Below are positions 24,973 through 34,075 of a stretch of DNA of 64,000 bases, piece by piece (within the stretch, counting starts at the first letter, position 1; every line of letters starts with the position of its first letter). The notes under the pieces were generated by a model that saw only the letters and a list, made by a program, of their open reading frames with translations, made no database searches and was not told where the DNA came from. Origin of the DNA: Cellvibrionaceae bacterium (GTDB lineage Bacteria; Pseudomonadota; Gammaproteobacteria; Pseudomonadales; Cellvibrionaceae). The stretch spans positions 62,001 to 126,000 of the forward strand of contig JAGKWU010000003.1 in assembly GCA_021151695.1 (NCBI GenBank), in the 5' to 3' direction. A program made the position numbers and the translations under genes.

Positions 24973-25881
24973 ATGTGGTTTAAAAACCTCCGTTTATACC
25001 GTCTCACCGAAGACTGGACCCATACCCCCGAAGACCTGAACACAGCACTCGCCAATGTGTGCTTCAACCCTTGCGGCAGCCTCGACCCGATCAAGTACGG
25101 CTTTATCGAGCCGCTGGGCCGCCACGGCAGCGAGTACGTTCACGTCACCAACGGCTACATCATGATCTGCGCGAAAAAGCAGGAAAAAATCCTGCCCTCG
25201 TCGGTGATCAAAGAGCAGTTGGAAGAAAAAATTCTGGCCCTGAGCGAAGCCGAGGGCCGTAGCCCTGGTCGCCAGGAGCGGCAGACCATGAAAGATGAGC
25301 TAATCTTTTCCCTGCTGCCCAAAGCTTTTACCCGTTCCACCCTGGATTTCGCCTATATAGCACCGCAGGAAAAGCTGATTGTGGTAAATTCCTCGTCTGC
25401 CAAGCGCGCCGAGGATTTGCTCAGCAAACTGCGCGAGGCCCTGGGCAGCCTGCGCTGCATTCCGGTGATCGCCAAGCATGTGCCCACCCAGGCCATGACC
25501 CAGTGGATGCAAACCGGCGAAGCCCCCCACCAATTTGAGCTGGGTGAGGAATGCGAACTACAAGGTGGTAAGGACGGGCGGGTTATCCGCTGCAAAAAGC
25601 AGGACCTGACCGCCGACGAAATCCGCAACCACATCACCAGCGGTATGTTCGTGAGCAAAATTGCGCTCACCTGGAAGGAATCCATTCACTGCATCATCGA
25701 CGACCAACTCGCCATCAAGCGCGTGAAATTCGATGATGTCATCAGCGAAAAAGCTAACGAGCGCAATCCCGAAAGTAAAGCCGAGCAATTCGACGCGGAC
25801 TTTGCAATCATGACCGGCGAACTAAAAAACTTTATTGCGGCGCTTATGGATGCCTTCGGCGGCGAGCAAGATTACGACTAA
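24973..25881 (+). CDS. rdgC: Recombination-associated protein RdgC
   Basis: 302 aa, normal RdgC length. It starts MWFKNLRLYRLTEDW, has CGSLDPIKYGFIEPLG near residue 34 and LLPKAFTRS near residue 110, and ends in the EQFDADFAIMTGELKNFI region. RdgC forms a ring-shaped dimer that binds double-stranded DNA and limits RecA filament formation. Single gene. The ATG follows the inverted-repeat mosaic by about 100 bp. Confidence 0.95.
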   Translation: MWFKNLRLYRLTEDWTHTPEDLNTALANVCFNPCGSLDPIKYGFIEPLGRHGSEYVHVTNGYIMICAKKQEKILPSSVIKEQLEEKILALSEAEGRSPGRQERQTMKDELIFSLLPKAFTRSTLDFAYIAPQEKLIVVNSSSAKRAEDLLSKLREALGSLRCIPVIAKHVPTQAMTQWMQTGEAPHQFELGEECELQGGKDGRVIRCKKQDLTADEIRNHITSGMFVSKIALTWKESIHCIIDDQLAIKRVKFDDVISEKANERNPESKAEQFDADFAIMTGELKNFIAALMDAFGGEQDYD

Positions 25882-25927
25882 CTAACAAGCCAACCAACGA
25901 CGGCCACATAATAAATCGAGCAACACC

Positions 25928-27526
25928 ATGATAATAAGAATGCCGCGCTACCGCCCCACGCCTATGCATTGGCTGTTCTTGTTATTGCCCCCGGCGCTGA
26001 TATTTATTTCACTGTTCAGCGCCGGCCTCAAAACCCAATCTTTCCAGTTTTTTGCGCTCTATCTGCCGGGGGTATGGCTGCTGTGGCAAAGCCTGTTGCG
26101 GCCGCGCAAATTATGGCTACTGGCGGCGCACCTCTGGGCCTTTATTTTTTCCATAGATGTGCTGGTTCGCATCAGCCTCTGGGTCAGCTACAACTCACTG
26201 CCGGATTCCAGCTTTATCCTGCTCGCCATCTCCAACACTACCGCGCAGGAAATCACCGAATTTTTTACCCAGAACAGTTATTTCGCACTGAGCATTCCGT
26301 TGGTGCTGGCGATCAACGGCTGGATTTATATTTTTCATAAAAAAATTAATCCTATGGAGTTGAACAGTCTGGGCTCCGCTATTTTCATTACGATCCTGAC
26401 CCTGCTCTTACTGAGCGCCTATGCCCTGCGCCCCACGCGTAACCTCACACCTTTTATTTTCTGGCCCAATTATTTTTCGGTGATAGATAATTTCCAAACT
26501 AGTCTGGCAAGCGGCCCGAAAGTAAACAAGCAATGGGATGATTCTGCAAAGCAGCGTTTTGTGGCCTACACAGGCCCGGCGCAGCAAACCATGGTGCTGG
26601 CCCTGGGCGAAAGCACCAACCGCATGAATATGCAGCTGTGCAATTACGGCCGCGCTACCACACCAAAACTCAATGCCATGCGCGATCAATTGGCAGTATT
26701 TTGCAACGGCTACTCGGGCGCTAGCTCTACCGTACCTTCACTTAAATTATTGCTCACCGACGAAAGCCTGGCCCAACCCGACAGCTGGGATAAAGGCAGC
26801 AGCTTGTTGGCGGTTGCGCGCGCCGCCGGCTTTAAAATTTTCTGGTTGAGCAACCAAGACGATAAATTCACTGCAACCATGTTCGGCAACTATGCCGATA
26901 AATCCGTGTTCCTCAATCGCCGCTCGGGGCGCAGCAGTGTGTCTCTCGATGAAAGCCTGCTAGCCGACTACACCCAGGCACTCGCTGATGACAGCCCGCG
27001 CAAATTAATTGTGGTGCACCTGATTGGCTGCCATCCCAATTACGCCGCGCGCTACCCGAGTAACAGTGCAAGTTTCAAAGCCGATACCGCCGACGCGGTC
27101 AATCACGATTTGGAAAATAGCGGCCGCAATCTTTGGATTCGCACCCTGCGCGCCCATTACGACAACAGCGTGCTCTATCAGGATAGGGTGCTCGCACAAT
27201 TAATCGATCAATTGCGCACCTTGAAAGATGGCGACCGCCACTTTGTATACGCCTCGGACCACGGTAATGAAGTGGGCCATGTACGCAATTTTGCCGGCCA
27301 CAGCCCCGCCACCGAAGCTGGCTATGCCGTACCTTTAATTTATTGGGGCCAGGCCCTGAATCAATTGCAGACACTGAGCAACCGTATTTTTATTACGGAC
27401 AATCTCGACCAAAGCTTGCTGCAATTGATGCATATTCAAACCAATAACTATGACAGCAGCCGTGACCTTTTCAGCAACGATTACCAATGGCGTCCGCCCA
27501 AACGCTGGCCGCTTTGGCGAAGATAA
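25928..27526 (+). CDS. Phosphoethanolamine transferase, CptA/EptA-like
   Basis: 532 aa. Five N-terminal membrane helices (residues 10-165), then a periplasmic sulfatase/alkaline-phosphatase-fold domain. The nucleophile region is LALGESTNRMNM near residue 217 (the GEST form seen in CptA), followed by GYSGASSTVPSLKLLL, VVHLIGCHPNY near residue 360 and YASDHGNEVGH near residue 440, which supply the metal ligands. It transfers phosphoethanolamine from phosphatidylethanolamine to LPS core or lipid A; which of the two is not decidable. apbE starts 22 bp downstream. Confidence 0.85.
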   Translation: MIIRMPRYRPTPMHWLFLLLPPALIFISLFSAGLKTQSFQFFALYLPGVWLLWQSLLRPRKLWLLAAHLWAFIFSIDVLVRISLWVSYNSLPDSSFILLAISNTTAQEITEFFTQNSYFALSIPLVLAINGWIYIFHKKINPMELNSLGSAIFITILTLLLLSAYALRPTRNLTPFIFWPNYFSVIDNFQTSLASGPKVNKQWDDSAKQRFVAYTGPAQQTMVLALGESTNRMNMQLCNYGRATTPKLNAMRDQLAVFCNGYSGASSTVPSLKLLLTDESLAQPDSWDKGSSLLAVARAAGFKIFWLSNQDDKFTATMFGNYADKSVFLNRRSGRSSVSLDESLLADYTQALADDSPRKLIVVHLIGCHPNYAARYPSNSASFKADTADAVNHDLENSGRNLWIRTLRAHYDNSVLYQDRVLAQLIDQLRTLKDGDRHFVYASDHGNEVGHVRNFAGHSPATEAGYAVPLIYWGQALNQLQTLSNRIFITDNLDQSLLQLMHIQTNNYDSSRDLFSNDYQWRPPKRWPLWRR

Positions 27527-27548
27527 TCCCCTTTTCTGGAATATTTTT

Positions 27549-28610
27549 ATGCATCACCGCTCTGTCAGATTTACTTTTTTTTCACTCGCACTTGCAACAT
27601 TGGCTGCATTGCCCAGCAGTTGCACCAAGACACCCGAAATAGTTGTACTGGAAGGGTTCGCCCAGGGCACCACCTACCATATAACCCTGGTGATGCCGGA
27701 CTCATCGCAAGCCGCACAGGATGCACTCAACAAAGAAATTACCGAAGAGTTTGCGCGGTTGGATAAAGCCATCTCCAACTATCGTCCCGACTCCACTATT
27801 GAAGAATTCAACGCACTCGCTAGCAGCGAGCCACAGGAATTGGGCGCAGAAATTGGCGGGCTGGTAAAGCTGGCTCGCGGCGTAAGTACATTGAGCGGCG
27901 GCTGCTACGATCTCACCATCAAGCCCTTGTTTGATTTGTGGGGTTTTAAAAAAGACACCTTCCATATGCCCACCGGCGATGAGCTACCGCAAGCCATGGC
28001 GTTGGTAGGAATGAATAAACTGATCGCCCCAACCCCGACTCAATTACAAAAAGCCTTGCCCGGCTTGCGGGTTGATCTCTCCTCTATTGGCCAAGGCTAT
28101 AGCGTGGGTCGCATGGCCGACATAGTGGAGCACCACGGCATCACCAATTACATTGTGGAGATAGGCGGTGAACTGAAAACCCGCGGCAAAAAGCCCGACG
28201 GAAAACCCTTCCGCATAGCACTGGAAAAGCCCCTACCCAACCAGCGCAAGTTGGAAAAGATAGTGGTATTTGGCGGTGGCCAGCCCATGTCCCTGATGAG
28301 CTCCGGCACTTATCGCCACTACTTTGACGATCAGGGTAAACGCTACAGCCATATACTGGACGCCCGCACCGGCCGCCCGGTGGATCACCACACGGTCTCG
28401 GTAGCCATATTGCATCCCGACCCAACCACGGCGGATGCCTGGTCGACGGCGTTACTCTGTGTCGGTAGTGAAGAAGGATTGAAGATAGCCGAGACCGAGG
28501 GACTGGCCGTACTCTATATTGATCAGGAAGGCGACCAATTGATTGAAAAGCGCAGCCGGGCGCTGGAGCAATTGTCCGGCATAAGCCTGGAAGCAGCGCC
28601 CTCGGAATAA
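27549..28610 (+). CDS. apbE: FAD:protein FMN transferase
   Basis: 353 aa. ApbE fold: EGFAQGTTYHITLV near residue 36, LSGGCYDLTIKPLFDLWGF, RVDLSSIGQGYSVGRMAD, YIVEIGGELKTRG, and MLKP-type C-terminal elements such as SSGTYRHYF, YSHILDARTGRP and ADAWSTALLCVG with the metal-binding Asp. It attaches FMN to Thr in targets such as NqrB/NqrC or RnfG/RnfD. The N-terminus has an export signal ending LPSSC; the Cys suggests a lipoprotein although the -3 Pro is atypical. The frame is open from 27450 inside the upstream gene; the ATG at 27549 is the sensible start. Confidence 0.9.
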   Translation: MHHRSVRFTFFSLALATLAALPSSCTKTPEIVVLEGFAQGTTYHITLVMPDSSQAAQDALNKEITEEFARLDKAISNYRPDSTIEEFNALASSEPQELGAEIGGLVKLARGVSTLSGGCYDLTIKPLFDLWGFKKDTFHMPTGDELPQAMALVGMNKLIAPTPTQLQKALPGLRVDLSSIGQGYSVGRMADIVEHHGITNYIVEIGGELKTRGKKPDGKPFRIALEKPLPNQRKLEKIVVFGGGQPMSLMSSGTYRHYFDDQGKRYSHILDARTGRPVDHHTVSVAILHPDPTTADAWSTALLCVGSEEGLKIAETEGLAVLYIDQEGDQLIEKRSRALEQLSGISLEAAPSE

Positions 28611-28709
28611 ATTTTTAAAGGCTATGGCGGAAACCCTGGACTGGTTCGTCTAACCGAAAGCGCATGATTCGCGCATAGACTTTGGTTAAACCCGATCCTC
28701 CTGGAATCT

Positions 28710-29318
28710 ATGTCTAATAATAACGAAACCCTCGGCAATCTCTTTATCTCGCTGCGCAAGACACTGGCGCGCAGCGTGTCACGTATTGTGCCGCCCAAAG
28801 AGATTGAAGACATAGTCCAGGAAACCTATGTGCGCGTCTGCCAGGTGGAGAACCGTGAGGATATTCGCTTTCCGCGCTCCTTTATGCTCAAGACTGCCAA
28901 AAACCTCGCACTGGATTACGTCAAACGCGCCGAGACACGCCTGACCGAGAGTCCGGACGAGGATACCGATTGGGACATCTACCAGCGGGAGACTGAAGAG
29001 GACGAGACCTTTAATCGGGTTGCCGCCAACCAGGAGTTTGCGCATTTTTGCGACGCGGTTAGACTATTACCGCTGCAGTGCCGCAAAACCTTCATCCTGC
29101 GCAAAGTTTACGGCTATTCTCAAAAGGAAATTGCTGAACAACTGGATATCAGCGAAAACACTGTGGAAAAACACATTGCTGCCGGGATCAAGCGCTGCGC
29201 CCAATACATGGCGACACTGCAACAAGCTAATCCCGGCAATGCCGTTACCACGCTTAAACAAAATCAATCATCAACCCATTCACGCACAAAAGGTTCACAG
29301 GAGGGGGGCGCAATATGA
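28710..29318 (+). CDS. FecI-like ECF sigma factor
   Basis: 202 aa. Region 2 (residues 10-75, IEDIVQETYVRVCQ, FPRSFMLKTAKNLALDYVKR) and region 4 (residues 115-165, LPLQCRKTFILRKVYGYSQKEIAEQLDISENTVEKHI in parts) define an ECF sigma of the FecI group. It would be held or activated by the FecR-like protein next door and direct the TonB receptor promoter. Its stop overlaps the fecR-like start by 4 bp (ATGA). Ligand unknown; nothing here indicates iron specifically. Confidence 0.9.
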   Translation: MSNNNETLGNLFISLRKTLARSVSRIVPPKEIEDIVQETYVRVCQVENREDIRFPRSFMLKTAKNLALDYVKRAETRLTESPDEDTDWDIYQRETEEDETFNRVAANQEFAHFCDAVRLLPLQCRKTFILRKVYGYSQKEIAEQLDISENTVEKHIAAGIKRCAQYMATLQQANPGNAVTTLKQNQSSTHSRTKGSQEGGAI

Positions 29319-30361
29319 GCAACGTTGTCGAACTCCCCAACCGGGAACAAATTTATATCGAAGCCAGCCTCTGGATCGCAAAACTGGACCGCGAGTTGAG
29401 CGCAGAAGAACGCCGCCAATTGCAGCGGTGGTTGCATCAACATAAAGAACACGCCCGTGTATTTATGGAGATGGCCGCGCTCTGGGACAAAATGGACAGC
29501 CTCGCGCGGCTGGCAGACCTGTTCCAGCCACCGGCGGTCAAACCCAAACTTCACTGGCGCTATGGCGCTGTGGCTGCATCGCTGGCTATTGCACTGCTGG
29601 GCACCACACTATGGACAAGCACCCCTCATCCGGACACCAAGCTCGCCACCACCGAAGTCGTAGCCACTGGCCAAATGGCAGAAGGCATTTATGAAACAGC
29701 GGTCGGCGAACAGTCCTCGGTAAATTTACCTGATGGCTCGCAGCTGGTACTTAATACCAATAGCCGTGTGCATATGAAATACACCGCCGAGCAGCGCCTG
29801 TTTGTATTGGAGCGCGGCGAGATCAATATAGAAGTCGCCCACAACAAACAGCGCCCACTGAGCGTTATCGCCGGCGACAAAATGGTACAGGCCGTTGGCA
29901 CCGCCTTTAATGTGCGTATTCATAACGCACAGGAGGTCGCCCTGCTGGTAACCGATGGCAAAGTATTAGTCGCCGAGCATCAACAGCATGAGCCTATAGA
30001 TCAGATCAAGGCACAGCGACTCACGGCCAAATCGCTGGCGGTATCCAAAAATGAAAAGATTTTATTAGGCGCACCCAAGGCGAATATCGCCCATATCAAC
30101 GATGCCGAAATAGGCGCGGAACTCAGTTGGCGTAAAGGTAATATCGTCTTTAGTGGTGAAACATTGGAACAGGCACTTGCTGAAGTCAGCCGTTACACCT
30201 CGGTGGAATTTGAGGTCGACAATAGCGACCTCAAACGCAAACGTATTGCCGGCATGTTTAAAACTGGCGATATCGAAGGTTTACTGCAATCACTCGAACA
30301 AAACTTCAATATTCACAGCGAGCATCTGGGCACCAACAAAGTCCGGCTCAGTGCTGAATAA
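29315..30361 (+). CDS. FecR-like anti-sigma/sigma-regulator
   Basis: 348 aa. Cytosolic N-terminus with a DUF4880-type segment (ASLWIAKLDRELSAEERRQLQRW in part, residues 14-36), one membrane helix at about residues 86-103 (AVAASLAIALLGTTLW), and a periplasmic FecR domain (LPDGSQLVLNTNSRVHMKY, VLERGEINIEVAHNKQRPLSV, AVGTAFNVRI), ending with a secretin/STN-like segment near residues 270-345. It passes the signal from the receptor STN domain to the ECF sigma factor. Coupled to the sigma gene; 215 bp before the receptor gene. Confidence 0.9.
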   Translation: MSNVVELPNREQIYIEASLWIAKLDRELSAEERRQLQRWLHQHKEHARVFMEMAALWDKMDSLARLADLFQPPAVKPKLHWRYGAVAASLAIALLGTTLWTSTPHPDTKLATTEVVATGQMAEGIYETAVGEQSSVNLPDGSQLVLNTNSRVHMKYTAEQRLFVLERGEINIEVAHNKQRPLSVIAGDKMVQAVGTAFNVRIHNAQEVALLVTDGKVLVAEHQQHEPIDQIKAQRLTAKSLAVSKNEKILLGAPKANIAHINDAEIGAELSWRKGNIVFSGETLEQALAEVSRYTSVEFEVDNSDLKRKRIAGMFKTGDIEGLLQSLEQNFNIHSEHLGTNKVRLSAE

Positions 30362-30576
30362 CATTCCCCTACAACAAAAATAAATATCAACTCACAGCAA
30401 CTATCAACCACTCTGGCGACAAGCGGGTGGCGGCAGTTCGCTGACGCCAGATTCATTCGCAAACGGTTTCATTAACACTTTTGCAATCTACGCCCTTGTT
30501 GTGCGGCACCTAAGCCTATAAGCTCGCCAGACCTTCACATAAAAAATTTGGCGCCAATAATTACAATATTAAAAAA

Positions 30577-33500
30577 ATGTCTTCACCTCAGTGGCGGAAA
30601 ATAAAAACCGGTTCGTCTTATTCGGGTGCGAAAAAACCAATCGCACTTGAGGTAGGCGAACAGCAATTCTTGCGATCGCTGGCATTTGCGCTTTGGCTGG
30701 GTATTCCCTGCGCGGCCATGGCGCAAAATCCTGCGCTCGATGAAGTGATTGAGTTCGATATCCCTCAAAAACGTGCAGATCTTTCTCTCACCGAATTCGC
30801 AAAGCAAACCAATATCACGCTGGTGTTTCCATTTGAGGAGGCGATGGAAGTAACCACCAACGAATTAATTGGACGCTATTCCATTGCGGAAGCGGCAAAG
30901 CACCTGGTGGAAAACACCGGCTTGCAAGTAAAGATTGACGAGAAGGGTCTGCTGGCTATTACGACAAATCAGTCATCAGAGGATATCAATTCCATGTATA
31001 ACAAAAATAAATTATCCAGTGCGATTATAGGTATTTTATCGTCGTCGCTGGTAGGGACACACGCTTTAGCTCAGACGCCGGCCGCCGCCGGTGCCAACGA
31101 ACAAGTTGACGAAGTGATGATCACCGGTATCCGCGGCAGCTTGATTCGCGCCATGGATGTAAAACGCAATGCAGATGGCGTTGTCGATGCAATCTCATCC
31201 GAAGACATAGGTAAATTTCCCGACACCAACCTCGCCGAATCTTTGCAACGTATTACCGGTGTGTCTATTGACCGCTCGGGCGGTGAAGGCCAATTAATTA
31301 CCGTGCGCGGCTTTGGTCCCGAATTCAATACCGTCTTGGTAAACGGTCGCCAAATGGCCACTGAAAACCTCACTCGTGCATTTAGCTTTGACACATTGGC
31401 ATCAGAATTGGTTGGCGGCCTGGATGTTCACAAAACCTCTACTGCTACTATGCAATCCGGTGGTGTTGGCTCAACGGTTAACGTAAAAACTGCGCGTCCT
31501 TTTGATAGTAAAGGCTTTAAAATTGCCGGCAGCATCAAAGCCAACTACGAAGAGAACAGCGAAAAAACTACACCACAATTTTCCGGTTTGGTGAGCGATA
31601 CATTTAATGACGACACTTTTGGTGTGCTGCTGTCACTCTCTCATCAAGAGCGTAAGACTCGTTTGAATCAGGCGCAGCTTGATGGCTGGCTGGAGTTTGT
31701 ACCCAACAATGCCGACCCCAAATTAAACAACGGAATTCCCAATTCAGAACTCAACGGTGGCGCCGGCGTACCAGTTGGCTCAACTATTTTTTCTCCGCGC
31801 AATTACGATAGTAAAGTCACCTTTGAAAATCGCACGCGTGATAACGCAGCATTGGTATTGCAATACGCTCCAGCAGATAATCTGACGCTCACTGTTGATG
31901 CTATCTACTCTGACTTCGACGTAAAAACCAATGCCACTTCATACGGCCACTGGTTTACCGCACCGAACGTTACCGATGCAAAAACAGATGCAAATGGAAC
32001 CGTGATTGATTTGCACCAGGAAGTAGGTTTAGCGACCGACATGCACTCGAAGAAATTTGATCGCCTGACTGAAACCACACTCTTTGGTTTCAATGCCGAT
32101 TGGCAAGCCAGCGACAAATTGAATGTGAAGTTTGACCTCAGCACTTCATCGGCCGAACGCGAACCAAACAATGGCCGCGGCGATCAGCTTTCACTGATTG
32201 GCTACGCCAACCGCGTGCGCTTCCAGGTTGACGACAAAGTGCTTCCCTGGATGAGCGATTTCGCCGAAGCCAATCCCAACATCTGGTCAGGCCAACAACA
32301 AAATATCAACAATCCGAGTACTGCTTTCCATAACCCTGGCGATGATAATTACGAACCGCCAGCTGGTGTCGGTGATTTCCTGGATAAATCCAACAGCCGC
32401 GCTCACGTAATGTTGCGTCGTGGCTGGGCAGTACAAGACGATGTGGATCAATTCAAAATTGACGGTACTTGGGATGAAGGGACGGGCACTGGTTTGAACA
32501 AATTTCGCTTTGGCGGCCAGTACTCAACTGAGAGCAAAGATCTACAACGTTGGGACAACGAAGGTGAAGGTATTCACTGTACTTTCTGTGGTTATCCTGA
32601 CTATCCGCCCATCAAACCCGAAAGCCAATGGGTATTTAACGCCGGTAAAGATTTCCTTAGCGGCGTGAGTGGCCATGGTCGTATGCCCACTTCATGGCTC
32701 GCACACGATGGTGAGGCCCAATTCAAATATCTGGAACAAATCAGCGGCAAAAATTTTGACGCTGTTAAGCGCGACAACTCATTTGTGGTCGATGAAGATA
32801 CTTACTCGTTTTACCTCGAAGCAGATTTCTCTGGCACATTGAACAGTATGCCTATTTCTGCAACCTCTGGTGTGCGCATTGAAAATACCAGTGTAAGTGT
32901 TGATGGTACAGAGGCAACGACAACATTCCTGCAAGTTCTCGACCAAACTGAAATGCTCACTCACTACGGTGCAGCGAGAAAAGTAAACGGTGACAACAGC
33001 TACGATGTAATTTTACCGAATATGAGTGTCAAGCTGGACATCACGGACAGCATGGTATTGCGCGCAGCTGCGTCCAAAACACTTACGCGACCAACCCTTA
33101 CCAGTATGGCGCCAGTGACAGTCATTGGTACGACACGTCCAGGTGGCAACCTTACAGCCACGTCAGGGAACGCCGATCTGAAGCCTTACGAATCAGATAA
33201 CTTCGACTTATCTTGGGAATGGTATTACGGCGATGCAAGTTACGTGTCCGCTGGATACTTTAAAAAGAATGTATCCAACTTTATTGTCAACGTTATTGAG
33301 AATAAAACTTTCATCACCGAAAGTGGCGCACCGCTGACAGACCCATCTACCGGTACGGACCCACTGCATCCTGATGCGGGAGATGCTGTTGCTGTCTTCC
33401 ATAACACAGTGCCGGCAAACGGTGAAACAGCAACCGTGGACGGTTTGGAGTTGGGTTGGCAACATACTCTCGACAGCGGTTTTGGTTTTATCGTAAACGC

Positions 33501-33879
33501 CACGCTAGTGAATAGCGATGCGGATCTTAATCCGGCCGATATTACCCAAACCTTCGCACTCACAGGTTTGAGCGATTCTATGAACCTGGTGGGCTTCTAT
33601 GAAAAAGGCCCGGTACAAATTCGTCTTGCTTACAACAAGCGTGAAGAGTTTGTGCAATCTTTGACGCAAAGTAACGGCAATGGTCCAACCATTGTGGCGC
33701 CATACAAGCAATTTGACTTGAGTGCCAGCTATGATTTGACCGACAACGTGACCCTATTCATGGAAGGTATCAACCTGACCAACGAATATGTGCACAAGCG
33801 TGGCCGCTACGCCAACCAGCTGCTGTTAATTGAAGACAGTGGTCGTCGTTTGGCCTTGGGTTTGCGCGCCAATTTCTAA
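30577..33879 (+). CDS. TonB-dependent transducer receptor with STN domain
   Basis: 1100 aa. Signal peptide near residues 32-50 (FALWLGIPCAAMAQ), STN secretin/TonB N-terminal domain at residues 55-130, plug (DVGKFPDTNLAES-like DIGKFPDTNLAESLQRITG, GGVGSTVNVKTARP), and a barrel ending LALGLRANF. A second, complete signal-peptide-like segment starts at Met140 (30994, MYNKNKLSSAII to HALAQ) between STN and plug, right before a TonB box region DEVMITGIRG. No ribosome site is visible before the ATG at 30577; a TTG at 30670 follows GAGGTAGG, and the Met140 ATG follows AGAGGA. It probably senses and imports an unknown ligand with the upstream sigma/anti-sigma pair. Confidence 0.87.
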   Translation: MSSPQWRKIKTGSSYSGAKKPIALEVGEQQFLRSLAFALWLGIPCAAMAQNPALDEVIEFDIPQKRADLSLTEFAKQTNITLVFPFEEAMEVTTNELIGRYSIAEAAKHLVENTGLQVKIDEKGLLAITTNQSSEDINSMYNKNKLSSAIIGILSSSLVGTHALAQTPAAAGANEQVDEVMITGIRGSLIRAMDVKRNADGVVDAISSEDIGKFPDTNLAESLQRITGVSIDRSGGEGQLITVRGFGPEFNTVLVNGRQMATENLTRAFSFDTLASELVGGLDVHKTSTATMQSGGVGSTVNVKTARPFDSKGFKIAGSIKANYEENSEKTTPQFSGLVSDTFNDDTFGVLLSLSHQERKTRLNQAQLDGWLEFVPNNADPKLNNGIPNSELNGGAGVPVGSTIFSPRNYDSKVTFENRTRDNAALVLQYAPADNLTLTVDAIYSDFDVKTNATSYGHWFTAPNVTDAKTDANGTVIDLHQEVGLATDMHSKKFDRLTETTLFGFNADWQASDKLNVKFDLSTSSAEREPNNGRGDQLSLIGYANRVRFQVDDKVLPWMSDFAEANPNIWSGQQQNINNPSTAFHNPGDDNYEPPAGVGDFLDKSNSRAHVMLRRGWAVQDDVDQFKIDGTWDEGTGTGLNKFRFGGQYSTESKDLQRWDNEGEGIHCTFCGYPDYPPIKPESQWVFNAGKDFLSGVSGHGRMPTSWLAHDGEAQFKYLEQISGKNFDAVKRDNSFVVDEDTYSFYLEADFSGTLNSMPISATSGVRIENTSVSVDGTEATTTFLQVLDQTEMLTHYGAARKVNGDNSYDVILPNMSVKLDITDSMVLRAAASKTLTRPTLTSMAPVTVIGTTRPGGNLTATSGNADLKPYESDNFDLSWEWYYGDASYVSAGYFKKNVSNFIVNVIENKTFITESGAPLTDPSTGTDPLHPDAGDAVAVFHNTVPANGETATVDGLELGWQHTLDSGFGFIVNATLVNSDADLNPADITQTFALTGLSDSMNLVGFYEKGPVQIRLAYNKREEFVQSLTQSNGNGPTIVAPYKQFDLSASYDLTDNVTLFMEGINLTNEYVHKRGRYANQLLLIEDSGRRLALGLRANF

Positions 33880-33944
33880 TTGTTGTTTTTTTGAGTTGCT
33901 CCCCGTGTAACCAGGAATACACCTGAATTTCAGGTCCTTCCTTT

Positions 33945-33974
33945 GGCCGCTGCAGTATTGCAGCGGCCCTTTTT
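33945..33974 (+). terminator. Terminator of the STN-type TonB receptor
   Basis: Perfect 10-bp stem GGCCGCTGCA / TGCAGCGGCC with a 4-nt loop, followed by CTTTTT. A smaller stem ACCTGAA/TTCAGGT lies just upstream at 33921-33935. Confidence 0.9.
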
Positions 33975-34075
33975 GTTTATGTACATGGTGTTTGTATTGG
34001 TTTATTTTTACCTTTTAGTTTTTTATTAGTGCATGTCAGATAAAAACAAAAATAGCGTGAGGTTTACGTAGTCCC

